Shown here: positions 16,897 to 25,866 of the stretch, in pieces
Layout: every line of letters starts with the position of its first letter
How positions within the stretch are numbered: position 1 is the stretch's first letter
From: an uncultured Eubacteriales bacterium
Lineage (GTDB): Bacteria > Bacillota > Clostridia > Monoglobales > Monoglobaceae
Length of the DNA: 26,293 nucleotides
Direction of reading: 5' to 3'
Assembly: GCA_900545865.1 (NCBI GenBank)
Contig: URAN01000039.1
Span: 1 to 26,293 of the forward strand
Notes under the pieces: model-generated
What the model saw: only the letters and a program-made list of their open reading frames with translations
Database searches by the model: none
What the model was told of the DNA's origin: nothing
Translations under genes and position numbers: made by a program

Positions 16897-19800
16897 TTGA
16901 AGGTTAAAGTAAGATGTGTTTCGGGAATCTGTATCATCGCAATTTTATTGGAATTATTATCATTTATTTCTGCATTTGCCGATTATACAAAGGTTTCGCT
17001 TACCAACGAAAAATTGCAGGGCTATAAAAAATATACGGATAAACAGGATGTTTTTTGTACAGAACAAAACCCGGATATTAGATTTATCATTCTTGACCGT
17101 GACGATGACGGTTATATGGTAATATGCGATTCGGTTGTTTTAAACAGGGAGTTTGACCCTGACGGAACACAGATGTTTGATTTAAACGACAAAAACAACA
17201 TAGCGTATTATCTTAATAATGACTTTATATCAGAGGGGAAATTACCCGATAAAATAGTCGGGTATATAGATTATGAAAGAGTTTGGGAAACAGAGGGCGG
17301 AAGTGACGGCGGCAATTGTCCCAATGGGTATTCGACAAAATGCGGAATTTCTCTTATGAGTTATACTGAATTTATGAAGTATTATAAAAAAATAGGATTA
17401 CAGGACGATGAAAACAAGATTAACTGGTTTTTGAGAAGTCCGCTTGCCTCACAGGAAGATACGGATTTGGTTGTTTCGGCAGGAGGAAGCTATGCGTCTG
17501 AGGGGTTGCTGACAAGTGCGTTATCGGCATCAATCGGTGGTATTAAACCGGTTTTTTGGTTGAAAAAAAATTTTTTTCAAGATGTCAGACTCAGCATTCC
17601 GCATCTGGGCGAGGAAGCCGCAAGACTTATCCGCAAAACCTTGAAAAAAGAGGATATTCAAAACGGAACAGCGAATTATTCGGGATACGAACTGAAAAGA
17701 TTCGGATATACAGTCAAAGGTGAAGGAGAGGAATATATAACAATAGATATTCCGAACGAACCGACTTATGTCCAAAACTCAAGGGATGCGTATATTGATG
17801 TTTCGGTTGCGATGTCGGGAATAAAATCCAAGGAATATACTGTACAGGTTTCGCCTGACGGAACATACAAGGATCCCATTTCATACACAAGAACGGTACA
17901 GCCTTTGAAAAAGGAAATGTTCCATCTGAATTTGAGCTGTGTGCCGAACGGAAGATACAAAAATTTCGGGGTTCGGGTTCTGTGCAACAATCAGGTTATT
18001 GCGTGTGATTCAAAGCCTGTTACCTTGCTGAATTTTTGCGAGGATGAGCCGCTTTATGAGTATTCAAAGATTGGTGCGAACTTTAATTCGGATTCACGGA
18101 CGGGCAGAGGACTTTTTAATGACAGCTTTCATTGGCTGTGTTCGGTGATTGGAATAAAGAATATCCGTGCCGAACACCGCTGGGGATGGATGGAGGATCC
18201 AAAGGGTTCATACCGAATAAATAAGCATAAATATTGGGATGATCTTCCGATTAAATATAATCTGCAATATAATCCGCTGATTTTAGGCTACGGCAACCCG
18301 AATTATTACAGCGGTGACGTTAAGACATGGCAGAACGCAACGGATAATCTGAGGTTTCAGTTTGAGATGATAGACTATCTTGATAACAACGGTACAGATT
18401 TAAAATCGCTTGAAATATGGAACGAACCCAATCTTAAAAATTATTGGGGCAGTGATAGTTGGGTTACATATTCTCAAACCGCAAATAAGTTCGGATATGA
18501 ATTAAAGAAAAGGTATCCCGAAAAGGAAATAATAGGATGCTCTATTGCTTCTCAAAACGGAGAGGATTACATCGATGCATTTTACAGACGCGGTGGACTT
18601 ATGTATGTTGACGGATTTTCGTGTCATCCGTACATTTATCCGACAAATCCCGATGTCAAGTCGCTTTTGCGCTCGTCCGATTTTGTATCGAGAAGATATG
18701 AGGCCGGTGGTTGGACAACGGTCAGCCAAACCGAAGTGGGGTATCCGACAAACAAGGGACCGAGCGGTATTTCGTATGAAACACAGGCTGTTTATATGCC
18801 AAAGGTATTCATTTATAATGATGAGTTGGACGTTGATTTGACAAATATTTATTGTCTTGAAAATCAGGGATTCAATGAAATGTATAATGAGCACGAGTTT
18901 GGTATAGTGACCTATGATTATTTGCCGAAGGACGCTTGTGTGAGTATTGCCCAGATGAGCAGATATATAGGCAATGCAGAGTATATAGGACGTTTTCCCA
19001 TCTGTGGAGATTCATATGCATACATTTATTCAAAGCTCGGTAAACTGATAGCGGTTGTATGGTCGGTTGATAAGCCGTTTGAGTATATGGTTGAAAAATC
19101 AATACAGGCAGAGGACTATTTCGGAAACAAGGTTTATTCGGATGATAACGGCAATATTATACTGGATGACAAAGAGAAATATTTATCGAATATTTCATCG
19201 GATTATGCATTAAATGCGATTGCGGATGAGGCAAGGACAATGTATGATGAGATTTGTGCAAAAGAGCTGTCGGATGATGTAAAAGAAGATATACGGGCAC
19301 TTGCGGACGAATATCTTGAAATTAAAAATCCGACGGCGTTGCAGATTGCCGAAAAAATAGACGGCACATACAATCACTGTATGGAGCTGATAGACAAATA
19401 TCATGATAAGACAGAACTGAAGGAGCTTGCTGCTTTACTGTTCAGGGTTCATCAGTTTTGTATAGGGGTTGCTTCTTATTATGCAAGCTTTGATGTCAGG
19501 TATCACGATTCGGATAAAACTGTCAGTGAGGTTAATGATAAAATCAGTCGGAGAAAGGGAAACGAGCCCGAAAGTGCAATCCTTTTTACGGACGCAATGA
19601 TGCGGTATGCAAACCGTTATAATAAAAAATCAAATGAAATTAAGAGTAACTATAAAAATTCGGAAAAGGGGACAATCGGATCGGCGGCAAAATGTGATAT
19701 TCTTGCGATAAACGTAGCAAAACTTGCAGAAAGATTTATGGAACTTGAAGAGGTAGATACATCCAGACCCGTTTTGACCTTTTTGGAAAAAGCAGATCCC

Positions 19801-21093
19801 GTGCTGTATCAGGGACAGCTTTTTGAAAGCTATGTCGAGGTTGATAATAACAGAAATGCTGATATTAACGGACAGATAGTGATAAAGGACAATAACGGAA
19901 ACATTCTGGGTGAACCGTCAGAGTGCGTTGTTCCGTCAAAAACGGTAAAGAATGTTTACTTTAAAGGAAAGGTTCCCGAAAATGCGGAGCTCGGAGAGTC
20001 CATTTATTATATTGAAATATCGGAGGGGGGAAAGACCTTTAAAACAATAGAGATGGATGCTATGATTAACCCGATAGTAAGCGTCGGTATGTACGATTGT
20101 CATGATACAATTGATAATATGACGAGCATTGATTTTGATATAACAAGCACATATAATGAAAAGTTGATGGGTAGCGTGGAGGTTACACCCCCGGAGGGGT
20201 GGAGTTTTGATTCGAATAATCAGAAATTTGTGATAGATACCAATCAGACTCAAAAGTTCAAATTCAACATTACGCAAAAGAAGAAAGTACCGTTTAACGA
20301 ATACTTTTTTGACATAACGGTTAAGGATAATTTGGGTAAAGAATTGTTCAGCAAAAAGCTTCCGCTGAGCTTTGTTGTATCGGTAAAAGCAAAGGAGATG
20401 CTGCCTGTGACCGCATTTGACGGGGATATAACCGGATGGGAGGATGCATATCCGTATTATATGAATATGCCTGAGAAACCGGAGGAACGGGAATCATGGA
20501 CAAGCTCTAATCTTGCGGTAAAGTCATTGCTAAAGTGGGACGAAAACAACTTTTATGTGTTGGTGGATGCGTATGATGATATACACAGACAAAACTTTTC
20601 CGGGGATAACTTATGGAACGGCGACAGCGTTCAGCTTGCAATAGACGCTTTGAATGATGACACAGCGGCTATGGGATCCGATGATTACAGTTATGGTTTT
20701 TCGTACACATCCGAGGGAAATGAGTCGAGATGTTATGCGGCGGCACCCGGCAAGCCGATAGGTGCAAGACCGTCTGAGTGGTGTAGGGTTGTTCGCAATA
20801 AGGAGTTGAACCTGACGAGGTATTACATAAGTATTCCGAGAGGTGATCTTTCACCGCTGAAATTTGAAGTGGGAACGGATTTCGGATTCAACTTATGCGT
20901 AAATGATGCGGATATGGAATCACGCGAAAGATATGTCCAGATAACAAGAGGTATTGCGGATTCGCAAAATCCGTCGCATTTTAAGACGTTTAGGCTTGTC
21001 GGATACAGCTCTTTCGGAAGATATGAGAATGACAAAGAGTATGGGTTCGCAGTTAAAATAAACAATAACGGATTAAAGGATATAACAAAATAA
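16897..21093 (+). CDS. Giant secreted GH-A-clan glycosidase with DUF6273 and CBM9-like domains
   Basis: A 1398-aa precursor with a signal peptide (cleavage after AFA, residue 28). In order: a DUF6273-like module (about 30-270, WFLRSP at 177-182, KPVFWL); an Ig-like region (about 285-395); a TIM-barrel glycosidase (about 400-740); an alpha-helical stretch (about 770-930); two beta-sandwich domains (about 945-1150); and a CBM9/DOMON-like domain (about 1170-1385, with LKWDENNFYVLVDAYDD and LWNGDSVQLAID). The barrel has the clan GH-A acid/base Glu510 in LEIWNEPN and nucleophile Glu613 in VSQTEVGY, so a retaining mechanism is expected; GH39-like is a guess. Start: GTG 16888 lies inside GAGGTGA, the ribosome binding site for TTG 16897, which is preferred. 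Without SLH repeats it may attach through its binding modules. Confidence 0.85.
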   Translation: MKVKVRCVSGICIIAILLELLSFISAFADYTKVSLTNEKLQGYKKYTDKQDVFCTEQNPDIRFIILDRDDDGYMVICDSVVLNREFDPDGTQMFDLNDKNNIAYYLNNDFISEGKLPDKIVGYIDYERVWETEGGSDGGNCPNGYSTKCGISLMSYTEFMKYYKKIGLQDDENKINWFLRSPLASQEDTDLVVSAGGSYASEGLLTSALSASIGGIKPVFWLKKNFFQDVRLSIPHLGEEAARLIRKTLKKEDIQNGTANYSGYELKRFGYTVKGEGEEYITIDIPNEPTYVQNSRDAYIDVSVAMSGIKSKEYTVQVSPDGTYKDPISYTRTVQPLKKEMFHLNLSCVPNGRYKNFGVRVLCNNQVIACDSKPVTLLNFCEDEPLYEYSKIGANFNSDSRTGRGLFNDSFHWLCSVIGIKNIRAEHRWGWMEDPKGSYRINKHKYWDDLPIKYNLQYNPLILGYGNPNYYSGDVKTWQNATDNLRFQFEMIDYLDNNGTDLKSLEIWNEPNLKNYWGSDSWVTYSQTANKFGYELKKRYPEKEIIGCSIASQNGEDYIDAFYRRGGLMYVDGFSCHPYIYPTNPDVKSLLRSSDFVSRRYEAGGWTTVSQTEVGYPTNKGPSGISYETQAVYMPKVFIYNDELDVDLTNIYCLENQGFNEMYNEHEFGIVTYDYLPKDACVSIAQMSRYIGNAEYIGRFPICGDSYAYIYSKLGKLIAVVWSVDKPFEYMVEKSIQAEDYFGNKVYSDDNGNIILDDKEKYLSNISSDYALNAIADEARTMYDEICAKELSDDVKEDIRALADEYLEIKNPTALQIAEKIDGTYNHCMELIDKYHDKTELKELAALLFRVHQFCIGVASYYASFDVRYHDSDKTVSEVNDKISRRKGNEPESAILFTDAMMRYANRYNKKSNEIKSNYKNSEKGTIGSAAKCDILAINVAKLAERFMELEEVDTSRPVLTFLEKADPVLYQGQLFESYVEVDNNRNADINGQIVIKDNNGNILGEPSECVVPSKTVKNVYFKGKVPENAELGESIYYIEISEGGKTFKTIEMDAMINPIVSVGMYDCHDTIDNMTSIDFDITSTYNEKLMGSVEVTPPEGWSFDSNNQKFVIDTNQTQKFKFNITQKKKVPFNEYFFDITVKDNLGKELFSKKLPLSFVVSVKAKEMLPVTAFDGDITGWEDAYPYYMNMPEKPEERESWTSSNLAVKSLLKWDENNFYVLVDAYDDIHRQNFSGDNLWNGDSVQLAIDALNDDTAAMGSDDYSYGFSYTSEGNESRCYAAAPGKPIGARPSEWCRVVRNKELNLTRYYISIPRGDLSPLKFEVGTDFGFNLCVNDADMESRERYVQITRGIADSQNPSHFKTFRLVGYSSFGRYENDKEYGFAVKINNNGLKDITK

Positions 21094-21094
21094 A

Positions 21095-21133
21095 TGTATC
21101 CATTGTGTTTGTTCGGCATGTGCAACGGATATA
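21095..21133 (+). terminator. Weak hairpin between the two glycosidase genes
   Basis: TATCCATTG (21097-21105) pairs with CAACGGATA (21123-21131) with one mismatch, and wobble pairs extend both ends; ATATTTT follows. It could act as a leaky terminator that lowers expression of the last gene, or as an mRNA processing site. Confidence 0.35.
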
Positions 21134-21157
21134 TTTTAACATGCGGAGGATAGAATC

Positions 21158-24100
21158 ATGAAACTGATCAAAAGAATGGTGTATTTGGCCTTTTTTATAA
21201 CGCTTTTTTCGATTTCTTATCAGGCGGATGCCAAAACGAGTATTTTGAATGAAACGTTTGATGAGTACCTGACAGATATAAATGTTACAGAGCCGTGGAA
21301 TCCGGGGACGCCATCATATGCGTCGGGAAACGGCAAGAGAGGAAGTATTCGGCGAAGATATAACGAAAATGGCGTTGCTCTGGGAAAGTATCTGAGGGTT
21401 GCGCCTCTTGATGCATGGCCGTATTACATAAGGCTGAATCTGAATGACAACACGGATTCAAAATATTACCGCATTTCGTATGATTTTATGGTTGATGATG
21501 CCGGGGACGGCGGATATGTTAATGCAAAAATCGTATTACCGACCGAACAATCTACTGACGGAGCCTTTACGACAAAGGGGCTTAACATAGCGGAGGTATC
21601 CGTAAGAAATATCAACTCCGAATGTAAGATTTTTGCGGATAGCGATAATGTTATAAAAGAGCCGTCAAATGCAACAGCGTTGGGGAAAAGGAATAAAAAA
21701 GAAATCGGCGCAAGTAATGAATGGCACACGGTTATTGTTTTTATTGATTTGGAAAACAGAAAGGAAACAATATTTTTTGACAATATGCTTTGGTATAACG
21801 AGGTAACTTTGCCAAATGATTTTATAAAGCCGAGTTGTATTGATATTTGGGCGGTAAGCGGCGGTTCGGAGACTGCTGTCGGCTTTGATAATCTGAGTGT
21901 TACCGCTCTTGAAGGTTTGGATTTTTATGATTTAAAAAGCCAAAGTGCGGTATATCCCGAGTACATGACAGACGGAATAACAGCAGTCTTTAAATCGCAA
22001 AACAGCGGAAATGTTTTCTTTGACAAAAACATATGGTTTAATATCAGTATAAATAATAATTCGGATTATACATCGGATGGATTTTTTATTAAAATATATG
22101 ACAGTGACAATAATTGCGTATATTCCGAAAAACAAAATTCGGCGGTGGGAGCGTTTCAAAAGACAGTGTACGATTTTGAATATGAGGTTCCAAAGTACGG
22201 AATGTACACAATAGCAATAAAGGATATAAAGGGACGGGGAACGTCATATGCGCCCTTTGCGGTTTGTAACGCTCCGCCGCCGGGGGTTAAAAAGACAAAT
22301 TACGGAATAGACACTGACTTTGATGTGGAAAACAGAGGAACGCCGAATGATATAATTCCCATTATAGAAAAAGCAGGATTTAATATAATAAGAGAGCAGT
22401 TCACGTGGGAAACTTTGGATAAGGGATCCGGGATAATTTTTAATAAAAATTATAATAAAATCATTGAATTGGCTGAATCCTCAGGCTGTAATATTATGGC
22501 GATAGCAGGATTTGGAAATTCAAAAATTTTGGAAGGAAGCCCACCGGAAACGGATGAGGAGATAAATGCATATGCGGCTTATTGTGCTGATTTGGCAAAA
22601 AAGCTGAACGGCAATGCAGGCTATATTGAGATTTGGAACGAATATATGTTAAGTACTTTTAACTCACGTGGGTTGCCGCCGGAGAAATATGCTCAAACTC
22701 TGATTGCGGCATATGATGCGATAAAGAATACGAATAAAAATATAAAGGTCGTTTCTATGGCTATTCCCGGTGTAAGCGACAATATTCAGCAAAAGTCTGT
22801 ATTGATTGACGTCGATGGGGACGGCATAAAAGAAAAGATTTCAGCACTTACATGGCTGAGAATGGTTCTTGATGAGCTGAAAAGACTAAACAGGCTTGAT
22901 TGCTTTGATTGTGTTTCTGCACACCTGTATTTGAGTACTCTTCCAGATGATATGAATGATTCGGCGGTTATGTACACAAGAGGGATAAAAAATATATTGT
23001 CTGAATACGGTGTGGCTGACAGACCTTTAATATATTCCGAATCGGGATGGTCAACATGCTCGGACAATACGGATGAAAAACTTCAGGAAAGGGCGCTCGT
23101 GCGTATCGGCGTATTAAATGACATATATAATCTATGCGAACAGTATATAGTCTTTAATGTTCAGCGATATAACGAGGATGTATCCGACAGGGATGCGAAC
23201 TTTGGTATTCTCAACTATTTTAACGGACAATATGCAAACTCCGCACGTCCGGCATATGCGGCTTTGTGTAATTACATACGGTTGACCGCAAAAGCAATTC
23301 CCGTTACAGGAATTGACAGAGCCGATAATGTAAGAGTGTATAAATACACAACGGAAAACAACGAAGATTTATATGTATTTTGGGCAACAGATAATGAGAC
23401 GGAATTTGAATTGGGGGATATGGATTCAGAAGCCGTGTTGTGTGATATGTATGGAAACGAAGAAAAAATATACGCACGGAACGGAAAATTCAGGCTGACG
23501 GCAACGCGAGATACACAGTATTTAACGGTGCCCGAGAAAACTCTCTTTTTGATGAACAATTCGGGTAGAACCGTTGTATCGCAAGTGCCCGAAAACGAAT
23601 ATTTAAAAGTTGTTGGTGCTAATACTTTGCCCGAAAATTCGGGAATGCTGTATAAAACAATGGATATTATAGACTATCGCAGGATAAGCTCAGGAATAAA
23701 ACTGTTTTTTGACGGTGTATGCAGTCCCGGAACCGAACTCAGAGCAGAAAAGTTTGATAACGCAAGTTATATTTGGGAGTATAAAAAAGACTTGCTCACC
23801 GATGCTGTTTCGGTAATCGAAGGCGAAACGGATTTTAAAATAACGGTTCCGAATTATTGCGGAGGACAATATATAAGAGTAAGGACAACAGGGGACGGGA
23901 AAGCAAGCGATTGGGTTTATGTGCGAGAGGCGCTGCTGATGTATTCGGGATGGAGAAACATAGAGAATGCCGTTGAATATTCACCTGAAACATGTTTATT
24001 TTCGTATGACGGAATTTCATATGCAATGCTTGATGATTTCGGAGATGAGGTACTGGTCACGATTACAGAAGCTTGGGACAGTAAGTGCGCAAGACTCTGG

Positions 24101-25705
24101 AATACAGATAAAAAACAGGTCTTTGACTCCAATGTCGGAGGCAGTATAGGATTTTTTGTAAACACAAAAGAATTTAAGGACGCTAACATTCCATACAGAA
24201 TGCAGGGATATATAAGACCGCATGTATGGATAAATGAAAGCTCTGCAAGCACGCAAAAGCAAAGCAAAACCACATCAAAGATTTCGCTTTTAAGTTATAA
24301 TGAGTATTTAAAATATATTGATAAAATCGGTTATATGCTTGTGAATAAATCAAATTCAACGATAAACGGGCAGGCTTTCAGAACCATGTCGGGAACAAAC
24401 GCAAACACATTTGTGTGTTTTTTAAATTCAAAGTTGCTCAGGACGTTGGATGTGAGTGAGAACCATCCTTTGTACCCGAGGGCGGTGTTCTGTTTAAGCA
24501 AAGAATTTTTTAAAAATGAAAAACTTTGTGATATGGGAAAGGAAGTTAAAGATTATCTTCGCACAAATGTTGACAAAAGTGAATTATACAGGCTGTATTC
24601 AAAAGACGAATTGGCGGATATAGGCATACAGTTTTCAAAAAATGAAGTAATTATTTTGGGAAATGCTACAGCAGGAGAGAAATTAACGGCGGTGGTCAGC
24701 GGGATTGTACCGGTAAGTTATATATGGCAAATCGCAGACAGCGTTGACGGCGGATTTAAAGATATTGACGGAGAATGTTCGGAAGCACTGTATCTGAAAA
24801 ATTCTTATTCGCATGACAAATATATAAGAGTAAAAGTGTTCGACGGCAATTATAACTATTACAGTGCTCCCGTTAAGGCTCGGAATGGGATTGAAACCAA
24901 AAAAGGTTGGCAGTTCTTGGTGAATGCTGAAAATGCAGTTCCGAACGATTATGGCTTTGAAGAAGATGATGGCGATAAAAAGTTCACCTTTCTTGATATA
25001 AGCAGGTTTGGCGGTGAAAATAAAATTTTTATTCTGCGAAGGGACTGTGGCTCGAAAATGTGTGTGAACTTCAACGGCGGTGAGCTGAACATTGATGCTG
25101 TAGGAAGTATGGCATACAAAATGAATACAGAGTCTTTTGCGGACGCTGCGTTGACCTCAGCTATGAAGAAATATATATCTGAGGCTGATTTTAAGGTCGA
25201 TACTGCGAACGATAAAACCGTGTATGTAAGGTGTAAAATTATGCCTCTGAGTGTGAGTGAGGTTAGAAACAATGTTAACAAGATTGATTTTTCTACAGAT
25301 TCATGGTGGCTAAGAGATTATGCGTCAGACAGCAGCGGTAATCAGATTCAGCTTTATATCGTTCCGGACAGCTTAAGCTATATAAGAACCGGATATGCCT
25401 CTCAAAATACAAAGTACTTAAGACCCGCCTTTTATTTGGAAAGAGATTATTTTAAGAACACAAGAATTAATCTCAATACAGCGGGAAAGTGTGTGAAAGC
25501 AATGCTGAGAGATGAGTTTTCGAAAAAAGAGTTAAGTAACATATATAGTGCTGAAGAGCTGAAATTAATATTTGACAAGAATGACGATGTTAATATTTTG
25601 TTCGATTTCAGTGCATATGGTGACGAAAGGGCAGAGATTTTTGTGTGGAATATGGACGGACTGATTCCGCTTTGGAACAAAATGTCGCTGGATTTGATAA
25701 AATGA
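21158..25705 (+). CDS. Giant secreted GH-A-clan glycosidase with two C-terminal DUF6273-like modules
   Basis: A 1515-aa precursor with a signal peptide (cleavage near ADA, residue 25). In order: a concanavalin-like/laminin-G-like beta domain (about 27-255, ending FDNLSV); an Ig-like domain (260-375); a TIM-barrel glycosidase (380-700); further beta domains (700-925); a degenerate DUF6273-like module (about 930-1160, FRT at 1074-1076); an Ig-like domain (1160-1240); a canonical DUF6273 module (about 1245-1480, WWLRDY at 1383-1388, YLRPAFYL); and an end domain with EIFVWNMDGLIPLW. Clan GH-A catalytic Glu495 (IEIWNEYM) and Glu628 (IYSESGWS) are in place; Tyr replaces the usual Pro after NE. Family assignment (GH39-like or other) is uncertain. 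CGGAGGA precedes ATG by 7 bases. It is the last gene before an insertion sequence. Confidence 0.85.
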   Translation: MKLIKRMVYLAFFITLFSISYQADAKTSILNETFDEYLTDINVTEPWNPGTPSYASGNGKRGSIRRRYNENGVALGKYLRVAPLDAWPYYIRLNLNDNTDSKYYRISYDFMVDDAGDGGYVNAKIVLPTEQSTDGAFTTKGLNIAEVSVRNINSECKIFADSDNVIKEPSNATALGKRNKKEIGASNEWHTVIVFIDLENRKETIFFDNMLWYNEVTLPNDFIKPSCIDIWAVSGGSETAVGFDNLSVTALEGLDFYDLKSQSAVYPEYMTDGITAVFKSQNSGNVFFDKNIWFNISINNNSDYTSDGFFIKIYDSDNNCVYSEKQNSAVGAFQKTVYDFEYEVPKYGMYTIAIKDIKGRGTSYAPFAVCNAPPPGVKKTNYGIDTDFDVENRGTPNDIIPIIEKAGFNIIREQFTWETLDKGSGIIFNKNYNKIIELAESSGCNIMAIAGFGNSKILEGSPPETDEEINAYAAYCADLAKKLNGNAGYIEIWNEYMLSTFNSRGLPPEKYAQTLIAAYDAIKNTNKNIKVVSMAIPGVSDNIQQKSVLIDVDGDGIKEKISALTWLRMVLDELKRLNRLDCFDCVSAHLYLSTLPDDMNDSAVMYTRGIKNILSEYGVADRPLIYSESGWSTCSDNTDEKLQERALVRIGVLNDIYNLCEQYIVFNVQRYNEDVSDRDANFGILNYFNGQYANSARPAYAALCNYIRLTAKAIPVTGIDRADNVRVYKYTTENNEDLYVFWATDNETEFELGDMDSEAVLCDMYGNEEKIYARNGKFRLTATRDTQYLTVPEKTLFLMNNSGRTVVSQVPENEYLKVVGANTLPENSGMLYKTMDIIDYRRISSGIKLFFDGVCSPGTELRAEKFDNASYIWEYKKDLLTDAVSVIEGETDFKITVPNYCGGQYIRVRTTGDGKASDWVYVREALLMYSGWRNIENAVEYSPETCLFSYDGISYAMLDDFGDEVLVTITEAWDSKCARLWNTDKKQVFDSNVGGSIGFFVNTKEFKDANIPYRMQGYIRPHVWINESSASTQKQSKTTSKISLLSYNEYLKYIDKIGYMLVNKSNSTINGQAFRTMSGTNANTFVCFLNSKLLRTLDVSENHPLYPRAVFCLSKEFFKNEKLCDMGKEVKDYLRTNVDKSELYRLYSKDELADIGIQFSKNEVIILGNATAGEKLTAVVSGIVPVSYIWQIADSVDGGFKDIDGECSEALYLKNSYSHDKYIRVKVFDGNYNYYSAPVKARNGIETKKGWQFLVNAENAVPNDYGFEEDDGDKKFTFLDISRFGGENKIFILRRDCGSKMCVNFNGGELNIDAVGSMAYKMNTESFADAALTSAMKKYISEADFKVDTANDKTVYVRCKIMPLSVSEVRNNVNKIDFSTDSWWLRDYASDSSGNQIQLYIVPDSLSYIRTGYASQNTKYLRPAFYLERDYFKNTRINLNTAGKCVKAMLRDEFSKKELSNIYSAEELKLIFDKNDDVNILFDFSAYGDERAEIFVWNMDGLIPLWNKMSLDLIK

Positions 25706-25810
25706 TTTTATGAGTAGATAGTGAAGGTAACCGGTCGCGGAGGACACGGAAATTAAGAAGACTGAAAGGATGGCCATTTTACGAGTCAATCCCGAATTTT
25801 GTGTAAACTC

Positions 25811-25839
25811 TTTACTAAACCTTCGAAATGATGTATAAT
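25811..25839 (+). promoter_or_regulatory. Transposase promoter
   Basis: TTTACT (25811-25816), a 17-base spacer and TATAAT (25834-25839) stand before the ribosome binding site GGAGG (25854-25858) of the transposase. Confidence 0.6.
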
Positions 25840-25866
25840 AAAAATATCATTTTGGAGGTTTTACTT

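Noticed and set aside
7042..25705. Classical cellulosome with cohesin and dockerin pairs
   Set aside because: No cohesin domain and no intact dockerin calcium loops (paired DxNxDGxxxxxD) are found in any of the large proteins.
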